DNA of 24,070 bases from Polyangiaceae bacterium (lineage in GTDB: Bacteria > Myxococcota > Polyangia > Polyangiales > Polyangiaceae). Location of the stretch: contig JAICTU010000075.1 of NCBI GenBank assembly GCA_025936205.1, positions 1-24,070 on the forward strand, read 5' to 3'. The position numbers were made by a program, and so were the translations under genes. Positions 16,399 through 24,070 of the stretch are shown here, piece after piece (within the stretch, counting starts at the first letter, position 1; the number at the start of each line of letters is the position of its first letter). The notes beneath the pieces were generated by a model that was not told where the DNA came from, did not search any database, and was given only the letters and a program-made list of their open reading frames with translations.

Positions 16399-17981
16399 CG
16401 CATCTGTGGTGGCAGAAAGGAATCGTCTACCAGATCTACCCGCGCTCCTTCGCCGACTCGAACGGCGACGGCGTCGGCGACTTGCGCGGCATACTCTCCC
16501 GGCTCGACTACCTCGAGAAGCTGGGCGTGGACGCGATCTGGATCTCGCCCGTCTACCCGTCGCCGATGGCGGACTTCGGCTACGACGTCTCCGACTATTG
16601 CGGCATCCACCCCATTTTCGGCAACCTCGACGACATGCAGGAGCTGATCGAGCGAGCGCACGCGCGCAACCTGCGCGTGATCCTCGATTTCGTGCCCAAC
16701 CACACCTCCGACCAGCATCCCTGGTTCCTCGAGGCGCGCTCTTCGCGCGATAACCCCAAGCGCAACTACTACCTCTGGCATGACGCCAAGCCAGGCGGAG
16801 GCGCGCCCAACAACTGGCTCAGCGTGTTCGGCGGCGGCGGCTGGACCTGGGACGCGAAGACCGAGCAGTACTACTTCCACGCCTTCCTGAAGGAGCAGCC
16901 CGATCTGAACTGGCGCAACCCGGAGTTGCGCCACGCCATGTATTCGGCGATGCGCTTCTGGCTGCAGCGCGGCGTCGATGGCTTCCGCGTGGACGTGCTC
17001 TGGCACCTGATCAAGGACCACGAGTGGCGCGACAATCCCCCGAACCCCGACTACCGACCCGATCAGCCGGACCAGATCCCCTACAACCAACTCTTGCCGA
17101 CGTACTCCACCGACCAGCCCGAGGTGCAGGAGATCGCCTGCGAGATGCGCGCCGTGCTCGACGAGTTTCCCGAACGCGTGCTGATCGGGGAAATCTACCT
17201 GCCGATCCGGCGGCTGGTCGCTTACTACGGCACCTCCGGCAACGGCGCGCACCTGCCGTTCAATTTTCAGCTGATCACCTTGCCCTGGAACGCACGGCAG
17301 ATCTCCGCGTCCATCAGCGAATATGAAGGCGCATTGCCTGCGGATGCCTGGCCCAACTGGGTGCTCGGCAACCACGATCAGCCGCGCATTGCCAGCAGGG
17401 TCGGGCTGCTGCAGGCGCGGGTCGCGGCCATTCTGCTGCTCACGCTGCGCGGCACACCCACGCTGTACTACGGCGATGAGCTCGGCATGCGCGACGCGAT
17501 GATCTTCCCCGAGCAGATGCAGGACCCGCAGGGCAAGCAGATCGGCGTCAGCCGCGATCCGTCGCGTACGCCCATGCAGTGGACCGGCAAGCCATTGGCG
17601 GGCTTCACCACGGGCGTGCCCTGGCTGCCGATCGGCCACGACTTCGAGATCTGCAACGTGGAGGCACAGTCGCAGGAGCGCGAGTCGATGCTGTCGCTGT
17701 ATCGGCGGCTGATCGCGCTGCGGCGTGCGGAGCCCGCGCTCAGCGTGGGCACGTACAAGCCCGTGGTCGCGCAAGGGCAGTTGATCGCGTATCTGCGTGA
17801 AGCCGGCGAGCACCGCTTTCTGGTGGTGCTGAACCTGGGCTCGCGCCCCGCTCACCTGCCTCTGACAGATATCGGTGAGGGTGAGATCGTGGTCGGCACA
17901 GACGTGCGCCGTCAGGGAGAGCGCGTCACGGGACGGCTGGTGATGCTCGGAGACGACGGCGTGGTGGTTCGTCTGGGCTGA
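16395..17981 (+). CDS. GH13 alpha-glucosidase (paralogue 2, plus strand)
   Basis: This 528-residue GH13 enzyme begins MTHLWWQKGIVYQIYPRSF and has GVDGFRVDVLWHL (nucleophile D200), VLIGEIYLP (acid/base E266), VLGNHD (D328) and QPDLN (168-172). It should cleave terminal glucose from short alpha-glucans in the cytoplasm. Val follows the nucleophile, whereas the minus-strand paralogue has Ala; in related GH13 enzymes this position helps set alpha-1,6 versus alpha-1,4 preference, so the pair may be specialised. The start is the ATG at 16395 overlapping the treZ stop by 4 nt, with GGAAGAG just before it. The last 56 bp overlap the 3' end of the convergent membrane-protein gene. It could also be annotated as oligo-1,6-glucosidase; a trehalose-synthase (TreS) role is not supported, because the C-terminal region and length do not fit TreS. 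Confidence 0.92.
   Translation: MTHLWWQKGIVYQIYPRSFADSNGDGVGDLRGILSRLDYLEKLGVDAIWISPVYPSPMADFGYDVSDYCGIHPIFGNLDDMQELIERAHARNLRVILDFVPNHTSDQHPWFLEARSSRDNPKRNYYLWHDAKPGGGAPNNWLSVFGGGGWTWDAKTEQYYFHAFLKEQPDLNWRNPELRHAMYSAMRFWLQRGVDGFRVDVLWHLIKDHEWRDNPPNPDYRPDQPDQIPYNQLLPTYSTDQPEVQEIACEMRAVLDEFPERVLIGEIYLPIRRLVAYYGTSGNGAHLPFNFQLITLPWNARQISASISEYEGALPADAWPNWVLGNHDQPRIASRVGLLQARVAAILLLTLRGTPTLYYGDELGMRDAMIFPEQMQDPQGKQIGVSRDPSRTPMQWTGKPLAGFTTGVPWLPIGHDFEICNVEAQSQERESMLSLYRRLIALRRAEPALSVGTYKPVVAQGQLIAYLREAGEHRFLVVLNLGSRPAHLPLTDIGEGEIVVGTDVRRQGERVTGRLVMLGDDGVVVRLG
17025..17056 (+). repeat. 32-nt inverted repeat, copy within alpha-glucosidase paralogue 2
   Basis: This is the partner of 13625-13656, identical over 32 nt in inverted orientation, and lies inside the coding sequence of the plus-strand alpha-glucosidase. 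Flanking sequence diverges immediately upstream and resumes partial similarity downstream, as expected for paralogous genes. Confidence 0.8.
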
Positions 17982-19794
17982 CGCGGGCTTCCGAGCGCGG
18001 CGCGCTGGTGGGCGCAGGACGCGCCTCGCTCGCGGGCGTTTCGCTCGCAGCCTGTGCCAGCTCCAGGATCAGCTCGGCCGTGAGCGCCACGGTCGGGAGC
18101 TTGGGGCGCACCAGCGCCGCGCGCTCCTCGGCGCCGCGTCCGCGATTCCAGCTCAGCTGGCGCGGCAGCGCGCGCTGACAGGGCGAGCCGTCCGCAGCGC
18201 GCACCACCAGCACGGGGCCTGCGCTCGGTCCTGCCAGACCGGGACGCTGCTCCAGCGCGAGCTCCATGCCGATCAGCCCGGGCAGTCCGTGAGCGGGATG
18301 GATCGCCAGGCGCAGCTCGTCCAGATCGCTCGCTCCCGTGCACACGCGGCCGAGCGGTTGCAGCGTCAGCTCGGCGTTGCTTTTCAGCCGCTTCAGCACG
18401 CGCGAGAGGAAGCGCTTGCTCTGCGTCAGCGCGGGCTCGGGGAGCTCGCCGGCGCGCCCGGTACAGAAGATCGGCAAGAGGGCGCTGCCCGCGAGCAGCA
18501 GGCAAGCGCCGGAGTAGGGGGAGCTCTGGAACAGCTGCAGCGCCGCCGCGCCGTTGGCCGCGAGCAGGCCGAGCAGGAGCGCGAAGCCCGGCAGGCGGCC
18601 CGCGTCGAGCCAGGCGCCGGGCAGGGGAGAAGCCGGCACGGTGTCGGGCTGAAGCATCTGGGCGTCGAGCGGTTGCCACTCGCCCGGTCCACGCAGCCGC
18701 GCTTCGCTCGCAGGTGGGCGGTGGGTGGCGAGCGCGACGCCGAGCAGCAGCACCAGCGCCCCCGCGAGCGGAGCGTCGAGCCAGATCACGATGGCGCTCG
18801 CCAGCGTGACCGAGAGCCCCGCCAGCGCGGCGTGCTCGCGCGGGCCACCGGGCAGCAGGGAGCGCACCTGACAGCCCCGCAGCGCGGCTGCCTGCGCCAC
18901 CGCACGCGCCTTGAGGGTCAGCAATGTTGCGTAGCCGAGGGCAGCAACCAGGATGCAGGGCAGAGCCCAGAACGGGCTCGGATGGGGCACACCGCCTTCC
19001 GGGGCTGGCCAGATGCCGTCGAGCTCGACCGAGGACGCTTCGGGCTCGTCCTGCGGTGCCGGCTCGAGCGCGCTGGGGCTAGCGGCGTTGAACAGCCCAC
19101 GGTCGAGCCGCACGCGCCAGCGTGCCAGCTCGTGGCGCGCCACGTGAGCGCGCACCAGCTCCAGCTCGTCCCGTTCCGCGGAGCGGCGCAGCGTGCTCAT
19201 GATGATGCCGGGGCCGCCCGCGCCGCCGGCTTTGGCAGCCGTGGTCTCCTCAGCACCGTCGTCCGCCTCCGGCGGCAAGCCGGCCGCGTCCGTGCGCACG
19301 ACCAGCGTGACCGAGTCCACCCCGTCCTCGAAGCTCGGCCCGAGCCAGGACAGCTGCATGCGCTGCCCGCCCGGCAGCTCGCGCAGGAGCCCGCGGCGCA
19401 TCAGCTGCGTCCGGTAGCCAAACTCGATCGTGAAGCTCTTGCCGGGCAGGCTCGCCGAGCGCGCCAGCCCCAGCTCCGCGCGGCCGCCCACGATGCGCAG
19501 CTCCAGTGGCTGGGGCGCGCCCGCACCGTAGTCGTTGCGGGTGATGCGCGCGTCCGACGACGCTTCGGCGTCGGCGTCCAGGCCTTGCAGTGCAAAGCTG
19601 CGCAGCGAGCCCGTGCTCGTCTCGACCTTCAGCTGGTGGCGCACTCGCGCTGAGCCATCGGCGGCGAGCTCGATGCGCGTGGCACTGGAAAGGACCCGCG
19701 GCCCCGACCCTGCCCAGGAGGGCGGGCTCAGCATCAGCAGAGAGCAGGCCAGCAGCCAGAGCGAGAGCCCCGAGAAGCGCGATCGATTCGGCAT
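17926..19794 (-). CDS. Signal-peptide-bearing multi-pass membrane protein of unknown function
   Basis: The family is not recognised. The 622-residue protein has an N-terminal signal peptide (residues 1-28, cleavage likely after SWA), then a predicted periplasmic, beta-rich region of about 240 residues beginning SSATRIELAADGSARVRHQLKV. Hydrophobic segments follow at about 274-292, 321-339, 341-357, 402-422 and 428-445, and a soluble C-terminal domain of about 175 residues ends in a Pro/Arg-rich tail. The layout (export signal, extracytoplasmic beta domain, membrane block, Gly-free tail) loosely recalls DUF2207-type membrane proteins, but no diagnostic motif is seen. The ATG at 19794 starts the signal peptide directly; no clear ribosome site is visible and a perfect 8-bp hairpin ends 4 nt before it. 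It is the last gene after nadA and the lipoprotein. The 3' end overlaps the convergent alpha-glucosidase gene by 56 bp. Confidence 0.8.
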   Translation of the reverse strand: MPNRSRFSGLSLWLLACSLLMLSPPSWAGSGPRVLSSATRIELAADGSARVRHQLKVETSTGSLRSFALQGLDADAEASSDARITRNDYGAGAPQPLELRIVGGRAELGLARSASLPGKSFTIEFGYRTQLMRRGLLRELPGGQRMQLSWLGPSFEDGVDSVTLVVRTDAAGLPPEADDGAEETTAAKAGGAGGPGIIMSTLRRSAERDELELVRAHVARHELARWRVRLDRGLFNAASPSALEPAPQDEPEASSVELDGIWPAPEGGVPHPSPFWALPCILVAALGYATLLTLKARAVAQAAALRGCQVRSLLPGGPREHAALAGLSVTLASAIVIWLDAPLAGALVLLLGVALATHRPPASEARLRGPGEWQPLDAQMLQPDTVPASPLPGAWLDAGRLPGFALLLGLLAANGAAALQLFQSSPYSGACLLLAGSALLPIFCTGRAGELPEPALTQSKRFLSRVLKRLKSNAELTLQPLGRVCTGASDLDELRLAIHPAHGLPGLIGMELALEQRPGLAGPSAGPVLVVRAADGSPCQRALPRQLSWNRGRGAEERAALVRPKLPTVALTAELILELAQAASETPASEARPAPTSAPRSEARVSPDEPPRRRLRASPAVP

Positions 19795-19798
19795 GGGA

Positions 19799-19825
19799 CT
19801 GCCGAGTGGGTAACGATCTCGGCAG
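19799..19825 (-). promoter_or_regulatory. Perfect 8-bp hairpin directly before the membrane-protein start
   Basis: CTGCCGAG (19799-19806) and CTCGGCAG (19818-19825) enclose 11 nt. On the minus-strand transcript the stem ends 4 nt before the AUG at 19794, where a ribosome site would lie. It could hinder initiation or act with the adjoining hairpin at 19828-19862 as a terminator or processing signal. Confidence 0.45.
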
Positions 19826-19827
19826 GG

Positions 19828-19862
19828 CCGGCCAAGTTATCGGAGCGCGCTCACTTGGCCGG
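19828..19862 (-). terminator. Perfect 9-bp hairpin spanning the lipoprotein stop codon
   Basis: CCGGCCAAG (19828-19836) and CTTGGCCGG (19854-19862) enclose 17 nt that contain the palindrome GAGCGCGCTC. On the minus strand the stem starts in the last codons of the lipoprotein gene and its loop contains the TGA stop. It is followed 2 nt later by the 8-bp hairpin. No U-tract follows, so termination is possible but not certain. Confidence 0.4.
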
Positions 19863-21716
19863 AGCGAATCGCGCAGAGACGTCTTTGAAGACCTGCGCCG
19901 GCACGTGCAGCTCCAGCTCGCCGTTCGGCCCCGCGGCGTGACCGTTGGCGCGGCCGATGATCGGTACCTCGCTCGGTCCGAGCGACGAGAGCAGCTTCTT
20001 CAGCTCCGCGCGGCGCCAGCCCTGCTCCAGCCCCGTCAGAGTCCAGAACCCGGCCATGCTGGCCTTGGTCTGATGCAAGGACTCCAGCCCGTCACGGCGT
20101 GCCAGCGTCGCCTCGGGCCCGCTGGCGGCGAGCACCTTGGCGAGCAGCTCTTCGTTCAGGGCGGGGTAGGCGGAGGCAGCGATCCAGGTGCGCTGGCCTT
20201 CGCGACAGGTCAGCAGCGCCACCGGCACGGTCCCGCTGATCGGCTTTTGATCGTCGCCCTTCTTCTTTTCGCCCGACAGGCTGGCGAACACCGCTGCCGG
20301 CAGGTCCACGCTGTACGAGTGCGACTCGGGCAGCTTCGCCGGGCCCTTCTTGCTCGTCACCTTGGGTAGCTTGCTGGTGTTCAGGCCATAGCGCTGGTTC
20401 AGACCTTTACGCAGGGCGCTGTCCTCGTACAGCTTCAGCGTGCGCTCCAGCAGCGCGTTGTAGTGGTTGCCCGCATCCTCGACTCCGACGATCACGTAGC
20501 CCGCGTCCTTGCGCAGGCGCTCCTTCTCGTCTGGATTGGCGGAGACCAGCTTCGCGGGGACCTCGCCGCGCGCCGACACGGTCGGTCCGGCGACGGCCAG
20601 CGCTTCGTGCAACGCCTGCGGCCAGTCTTTCTGCGCTGCCGGCGAAGCGCCGAGCTGGTTCAGCCCGGTCTGCGCCACGCGCTCCACCAGCTCCAGCGCT
20701 TTCTGAAACGACTCCGGGTTGGTCGGGGAGGCATAGCTGGCTTCGCGCGCATCGAGCGGCAGCTTCCAGAAGCTGTCGGGTGCCACGCTGGCGCGCGCTT
20801 CGGCGCCCGCCAGCGCGTTCGCCGTCCAGGATTGCGAGCTGTGCAGATCGACGCCCAGCACCACCGCCAGCTCGGCAGGGTTCTCGTTCAGGCGCGCGTC
20901 GAGGCGCACGTCCTTCAGGTCCCCGAGCAGCGTGGTGAACTCCTCCACGCCCAGGGTGGCGGCCTCGCGCAGCGCCGCGTCGAACTCGGCGTTGCCGATC
21001 GACACCTCGCCCAGGAACATGGGAATGCCCAGCTTCAGGAACTGGGCCTTGTCCCCGTACAGGCGCCAGGCCGGCTCCGCTCGCATCTCCACGTGCAGCG
21101 CCGCGTCGCCGGTGCTGTCCGAAGGATTGCCGCGCGTCAGGTACGGCGAGAGCAGGTCCAGCGACTCGCGGTTCTCGCTGCACACCAGCCGTACCTTGGC
21201 CTTGCCCAGCGCCGGCGCGATGAAGCACAGCGTCTCGGGATTGGGCCGCACGCTGTACACGCCGGGCTCGACCTGGTCGACGGGGGCGTCGATGGCGCGG
21301 AACGCGTCGAGCGCACCCTGGCGCGAGGTCAGGCCAATCGAGGCGGCATAGAAGAAGCGCGGCTTGTTCTTGCTCTTGGGATCGAGCGCCGCAGCTGCAT
21401 CGATCGGTGCATCCAGATCGATCACCGGCAAGAATTGCGCCGCTGGTCCCGCTTGCAGCAGGGCACGCCAATCGACGCCGATCCCCGTCCAGCCCATCAG
21501 GGTGTCGACGGTGCGCGCGGGGGTCCGCAGCGTGGCCAGCAGCACGAGGTTCTCCGGGGCGGCCCCCGGCCACAGATCGATCGCCACCTCGGCCTCGGCC
21601 CCGTCGGCGTGTTCGTCCGCCCCGGCAGCAGCAGGGGTGGACGGCGCCGGAGCCGCCGATGAACACGCCACGAGACCAGTCGCGATGAGCGCGAGACCCA
21701 GCCGATCAACCCTCAT
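19851..21716 (-). CDS. Large lipoprotein of unknown function
   Basis: The family is not recognised with confidence. The 621-residue protein has a lipoprotein signal, a basic start MRVDR, a hydrophobic run and the lipobox LVAC (C18), followed by a Ser/Ala/Pro-rich linker to about residue 40. The remainder is a soluble mixed alpha/beta region with no transmembrane segment or catalytic motif that I can name. Segments such as FFYAASIGLTSRQGALDAF and the later AALHVEMRAEPAWRL suggest repeated ferredoxin-like or DUF3352-like modules, but this is only an impression. It is predicted to be anchored to the periplasmic face of the inner or outer membrane. It lies 98 bp downstream of nadA and 56 bp upstream of the membrane-protein gene, all on one strand, so co-transcription is plausible. 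The ATG at 21716 is chosen because it yields the signal sequence; no strong ribosome site is seen. Confidence 0.85.
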   Translation of the reverse strand: MRVDRLGLALIATGLVACSSAAPAPSTPAAAGADEHADGAEAEVAIDLWPGAAPENLVLLATLRTPARTVDTLMGWTGIGVDWRALLQAGPAAQFLPVIDLDAPIDAAAALDPKSKNKPRFFYAASIGLTSRQGALDAFRAIDAPVDQVEPGVYSVRPNPETLCFIAPALGKAKVRLVCSENRESLDLLSPYLTRGNPSDSTGDAALHVEMRAEPAWRLYGDKAQFLKLGIPMFLGEVSIGNAEFDAALREAATLGVEEFTTLLGDLKDVRLDARLNENPAELAVVLGVDLHSSQSWTANALAGAEARASVAPDSFWKLPLDAREASYASPTNPESFQKALELVERVAQTGLNQLGASPAAQKDWPQALHEALAVAGPTVSARGEVPAKLVSANPDEKERLRKDAGYVIVGVEDAGNHYNALLERTLKLYEDSALRKGLNQRYGLNTSKLPKVTSKKGPAKLPESHSYSVDLPAAVFASLSGEKKKGDDQKPISGTVPVALLTCREGQRTWIAASAYPALNEELLAKVLAASGPEATLARRDGLESLHQTKASMAGFWTLTGLEQGWRRAELKKLLSSLGPSEVPIIGRANGHAAGPNGELELHVPAQVFKDVSARFAPAK

Positions 21717-21753
21717 GCCAGGAAAGCTAACCGCTCCCCCGAGGCGGGTCGAG

Positions 21754-21763
21754 CAACGCGTTG
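21754..21763. repeat. 10-bp perfect palindrome between nadA and the lipoprotein gene
   Basis: CAACGCGTTG lies in the 98-bp gap between the nadA stop and the lipoprotein start. It may be an operator half-site pair for the lipoprotein gene or chance. A weak stem (AAGCCG/CGGCTCTT on the transcript, about 21774-21804) lies just after the nadA stop and could be a poor terminator. Confidence 0.2.
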
Positions 21764-21814
21764 TCGTTCGCTAAGAGCCGCGGGCCGGCAGCGCGCTCGG
21801 CTTTCAGGCGGCGT

Positions 21815-22810
<996 letters not shown>

Positions 22811-22837
22811 AGTCACCCCGGCTCGTTTCGCAATGCG

Positions 22838-22855
22838 GCCATTGGGCCCAGTGGC
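22838..22855. promoter_or_regulatory. 18-bp near-palindrome in the nadA upstream region (candidate operator)
   Basis: GCCATTGGGCCCAGTGGC is self-complementary except for one symmetric T/G pair, with a perfect TGGGCCCA core. It lies 28-45 nt upstream of the nadA ATG, in the gap shared with the divergent lipoprotein gene. The size and position fit a dimeric repressor site. It does not match any NAD-regulator motif that I can recall. Confidence 0.35.
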
Positions 22856-22918
22856 ACTCCGGCAGCCCATCTGGCGCGCCGCCGCTCCACATCGCTACGC
22901 CGCTGCTCGGAGCTCGCC

Positions 22919-24070
22919 GTGCTCGGGATCGCCGCGCTGAGCGCGTGCTGGGTGGCCTGTGCTCCCGCGGCGGCGGGGCCCTCGGCCGCGGCCCCGGCGG
23001 AGGCCGCGGGCGAGACCGCGGCGCGCGATCGGACCCCGCCGCCCGAGCTGGGCGGCTGGATGCTGGCCGCCGATGAAGTGGGGGTGCGCGATGCCCAGCT
23101 CACACCGGATGGTCGGCGCTTGTTCATCCTGCGCGGTACGCGCTGGGTGGATCATCCCGATGGCTCGCTGGAGCGCGCGCGGCAGCTGTTCGAGCAAGAG
23201 GATGTAAAGGGACTGGCGCTGCCGGAGCACCTCGGCGGCGGGTACCTGTTCTGGGCTGCTTCGGGCCCGGGCACGGACCTGTGGCGGGCGGCGACCTGGA
23301 CGGGCGAGCTGCAGCCGCTGGGCAGGGTCGAGCCTCCGGTGAGCCAGATCACACCGGGCTTCGATCGCTTGTATCTCGCGAGCGCCACCAGCTACACGCT
23401 GCGCGCGATCGCTGCCGACACCGGCCAGGCCATGGACCTCGAGCCCCTGCCGCTCGCGTCGAGCTACGGCGACATGGTGTTTCTCGACGCCTGGACCGCC
23501 GTCGTGCTGGCGGGCGTGCGGGGCGCGCTGGCGACCTTCGACGCGGGGGAAACGTGGACTCCGGTCGGGCCCGCGCAGGCGGTGACAGGTCTGGGTCTGG
23601 GCCCTGCAGGCAACGTCGCCATCACGACCGACAGCGGCCGCTACGAGCTCGACCCGAGCGGGCGCCTGGTGGCGACCAGCCAGAACGGCACAGACGCCCT
23701 GTTCGAAGGCGCCGAGACGCTGGGGCGCTACGGGCAGACTGCGTTTCCGTCGCGCCCGAGCGGTGGCCCCGCGGCAGCACGCCCGCTCGGGCGGCGCCCG
23801 CTGCGGGCCGCGGTGTTGCACGGCTGGCCCGATACACCGACCAGCGCCGTGGTGATCGAGCAAGGGGCGCTCGGCCGCGTGCGGCTCACGGACGGTGCCG
23901 TACTCTCGACCCAGCCCTACTCCGGCGCGTCACCGTGCCGGGGCGTGGCGCTCGGCACGGGCTTCGGTTTCGTGTGCGGCGGGCCGGGAGGGCCCACCGA
24001 GATCCAGGCTTATGTGAACGAGGGGCTCCAGCCCGAGCTGCGCATCGACCGCGCGGTGCGCGTGCGCTCG
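22919..24070 (+). CDS. Lipoprotein with Asp-box / beta-propeller-like repeats (C-terminus beyond window)
   Basis: The frame is open to the right edge; 384 codons are visible from the GTG at 22919. A hydrophobic segment AVLGIAALSAC with two nearby cysteines (SAC and VAC) and a following Ala/Pro-rich linker marks it as a probable lipoprotein. The mature part is beta-rich with repeated short strands and turns (DAQLTPDGRRLFIL, FDRLYLASATSYTLRAIAADTG) and contains one clear Asp-box, TFDAGETW, typical of BNR/sialidase-like beta-propellers. No enzymatic residues are recognised. The start is uncertain: the GTG at 22919 has a good GGAG 6 nt upstream but loses the arginine-rich stretch [11 protein letters not shown] just before it, which looks like a signal-peptide n-region. 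In-frame CTG 22871 or TTG 22805 would include it. It is divergent from nadA. Confidence 0.75.
   Translation, partial: MLGIAALSACWVACAPAAAGPSAAAPAEAAGETAARDRTPPPELGGWMLAADEVGVRDAQLTPDGRRLFILRGTRWVDHPDGSLERARQLFEQEDVKGLALPEHLGGGYLFWAASGPGTDLWRAATWTGELQPLGRVEPPVSQITPGFDRLYLASATSYTLRAIAADTGQAMDLEPLPLASSYGDMVFLDAWTAVVLAGVRGALATFDAGETWTPVGPAQAVTGLGLGPAGNVAITTDSGRYELDPSGRLVATSQNGTDALFEGAETLGRYGQTAFPSRPSGGPAAARPLGRRPLRAAVLHGWPDTPTSAVVIEQGALGRVRLTDGAVLSTQPYSGASPCRGVALGTGFGFVCGGPGGPTEIQAYVNEGLQPELRIDRAVRVRS

Noticed and set aside
14920..17855. Minus-strand open frames antisense to treZ and alpha-glucosidase 2
   Set aside because: Both plus-strand enzymes have complete catalytic motifs; the antisense frames have none.
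16395..17981. Trehalose synthase (TreS) identity for the plus-strand GH13 gene
   Set aside because: It has the QPDLN and GEIYLP features of alpha-glucosidases, and both its length and its C-terminus differ from TreS.
18289..21662. Plus-strand open frames antisense to the membrane protein and the lipoprotein
   Set aside because: The minus-strand products have signal peptides and natural composition; the antisense ones are Arg/Gln-rich and start without signals.
22895..23863. Minus-strand open frame antisense to the right-edge lipoprotein
   Set aside because: Arg/Ala/Gln-rich with no family resemblance, whereas the plus frame shows a lipoprotein signal and an Asp-box.

Overview
This is a GC-rich (roughly two-thirds G+C by eye), gene-dense bacterial segment with no RNA genes, mobile elements or CRISPR. 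A zinc-finger/Ser-Thr kinase/ATPase sensor protein, several lipoproteins, GC-rich third codon positions and long non-coding shadow frames on both strands together suggest a myxobacterium-like organism (Myxococcota, Polyangia type). That placement is an inference from style, not from a marker gene.

Layout. (1) Left edge, minus strand: a large kinase-ATPase sensor protein cut by the window edge (1-2626), preceded by a small monothiol thioredoxin-fold protein (2724-3314). (2) Minus strand, 14394 down to 3463: a tightly packed carbohydrate operon made of a GH13 alpha-glucosidase, a 1675-residue fusion of glycogen debranching enzyme (TreX/GlgX) with maltooligosyltrehalose synthase (TreY), then opgG (a predicted lipoprotein) and opgH for osmoregulated periplasmic glucan (OPG) synthesis. 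opgG starts 4 nt after the treX-treY stop, and opgH starts inside the last codons of opgG. A hairpin follows opgH. (3) Plus strand, 14506-17981, divergent from the operon: treZ overlapping by 4 nt a second GH13 alpha-glucosidase, paralogous to the first. (4) Minus strand, 22810 down to 17926: nadA (quinolinate synthase), a lipoprotein of unknown function, and a signal-peptide-bearing multi-pass membrane protein. The last of these overlaps the 3' end of the plus-strand alpha-glucosidase by 56 bp. (5) Right edge, plus strand: a lipoprotein with a beta-propeller-like Asp-box, cut by the window, divergent from nadA.

How it fits together. TreX debranches glycogen, TreY converts the reducing end of the maltodextrin to a trehalosyl unit, and TreZ releases trehalose. 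The full glycogen-to-trehalose route is therefore split over two divergent units that share about 110 bp of control region, with two alpha-glucosidases likely handling leftover short oligosaccharides. Joined to this is the OpgG/OpgH pair, which makes periplasmic beta-glucans. Trehalose is normally made at high osmolarity and OPGs at low osmolarity in Enterobacteria, so finding both behind one promoter with translational coupling is the most notable feature of the window. Other leads are two back-to-back perfect hairpins between the lipoprotein and membrane-protein genes, an 18-bp near-palindrome in the nadA promoter region, and a 32-nt identical inverted repeat shared by the two alpha-glucosidase genes.
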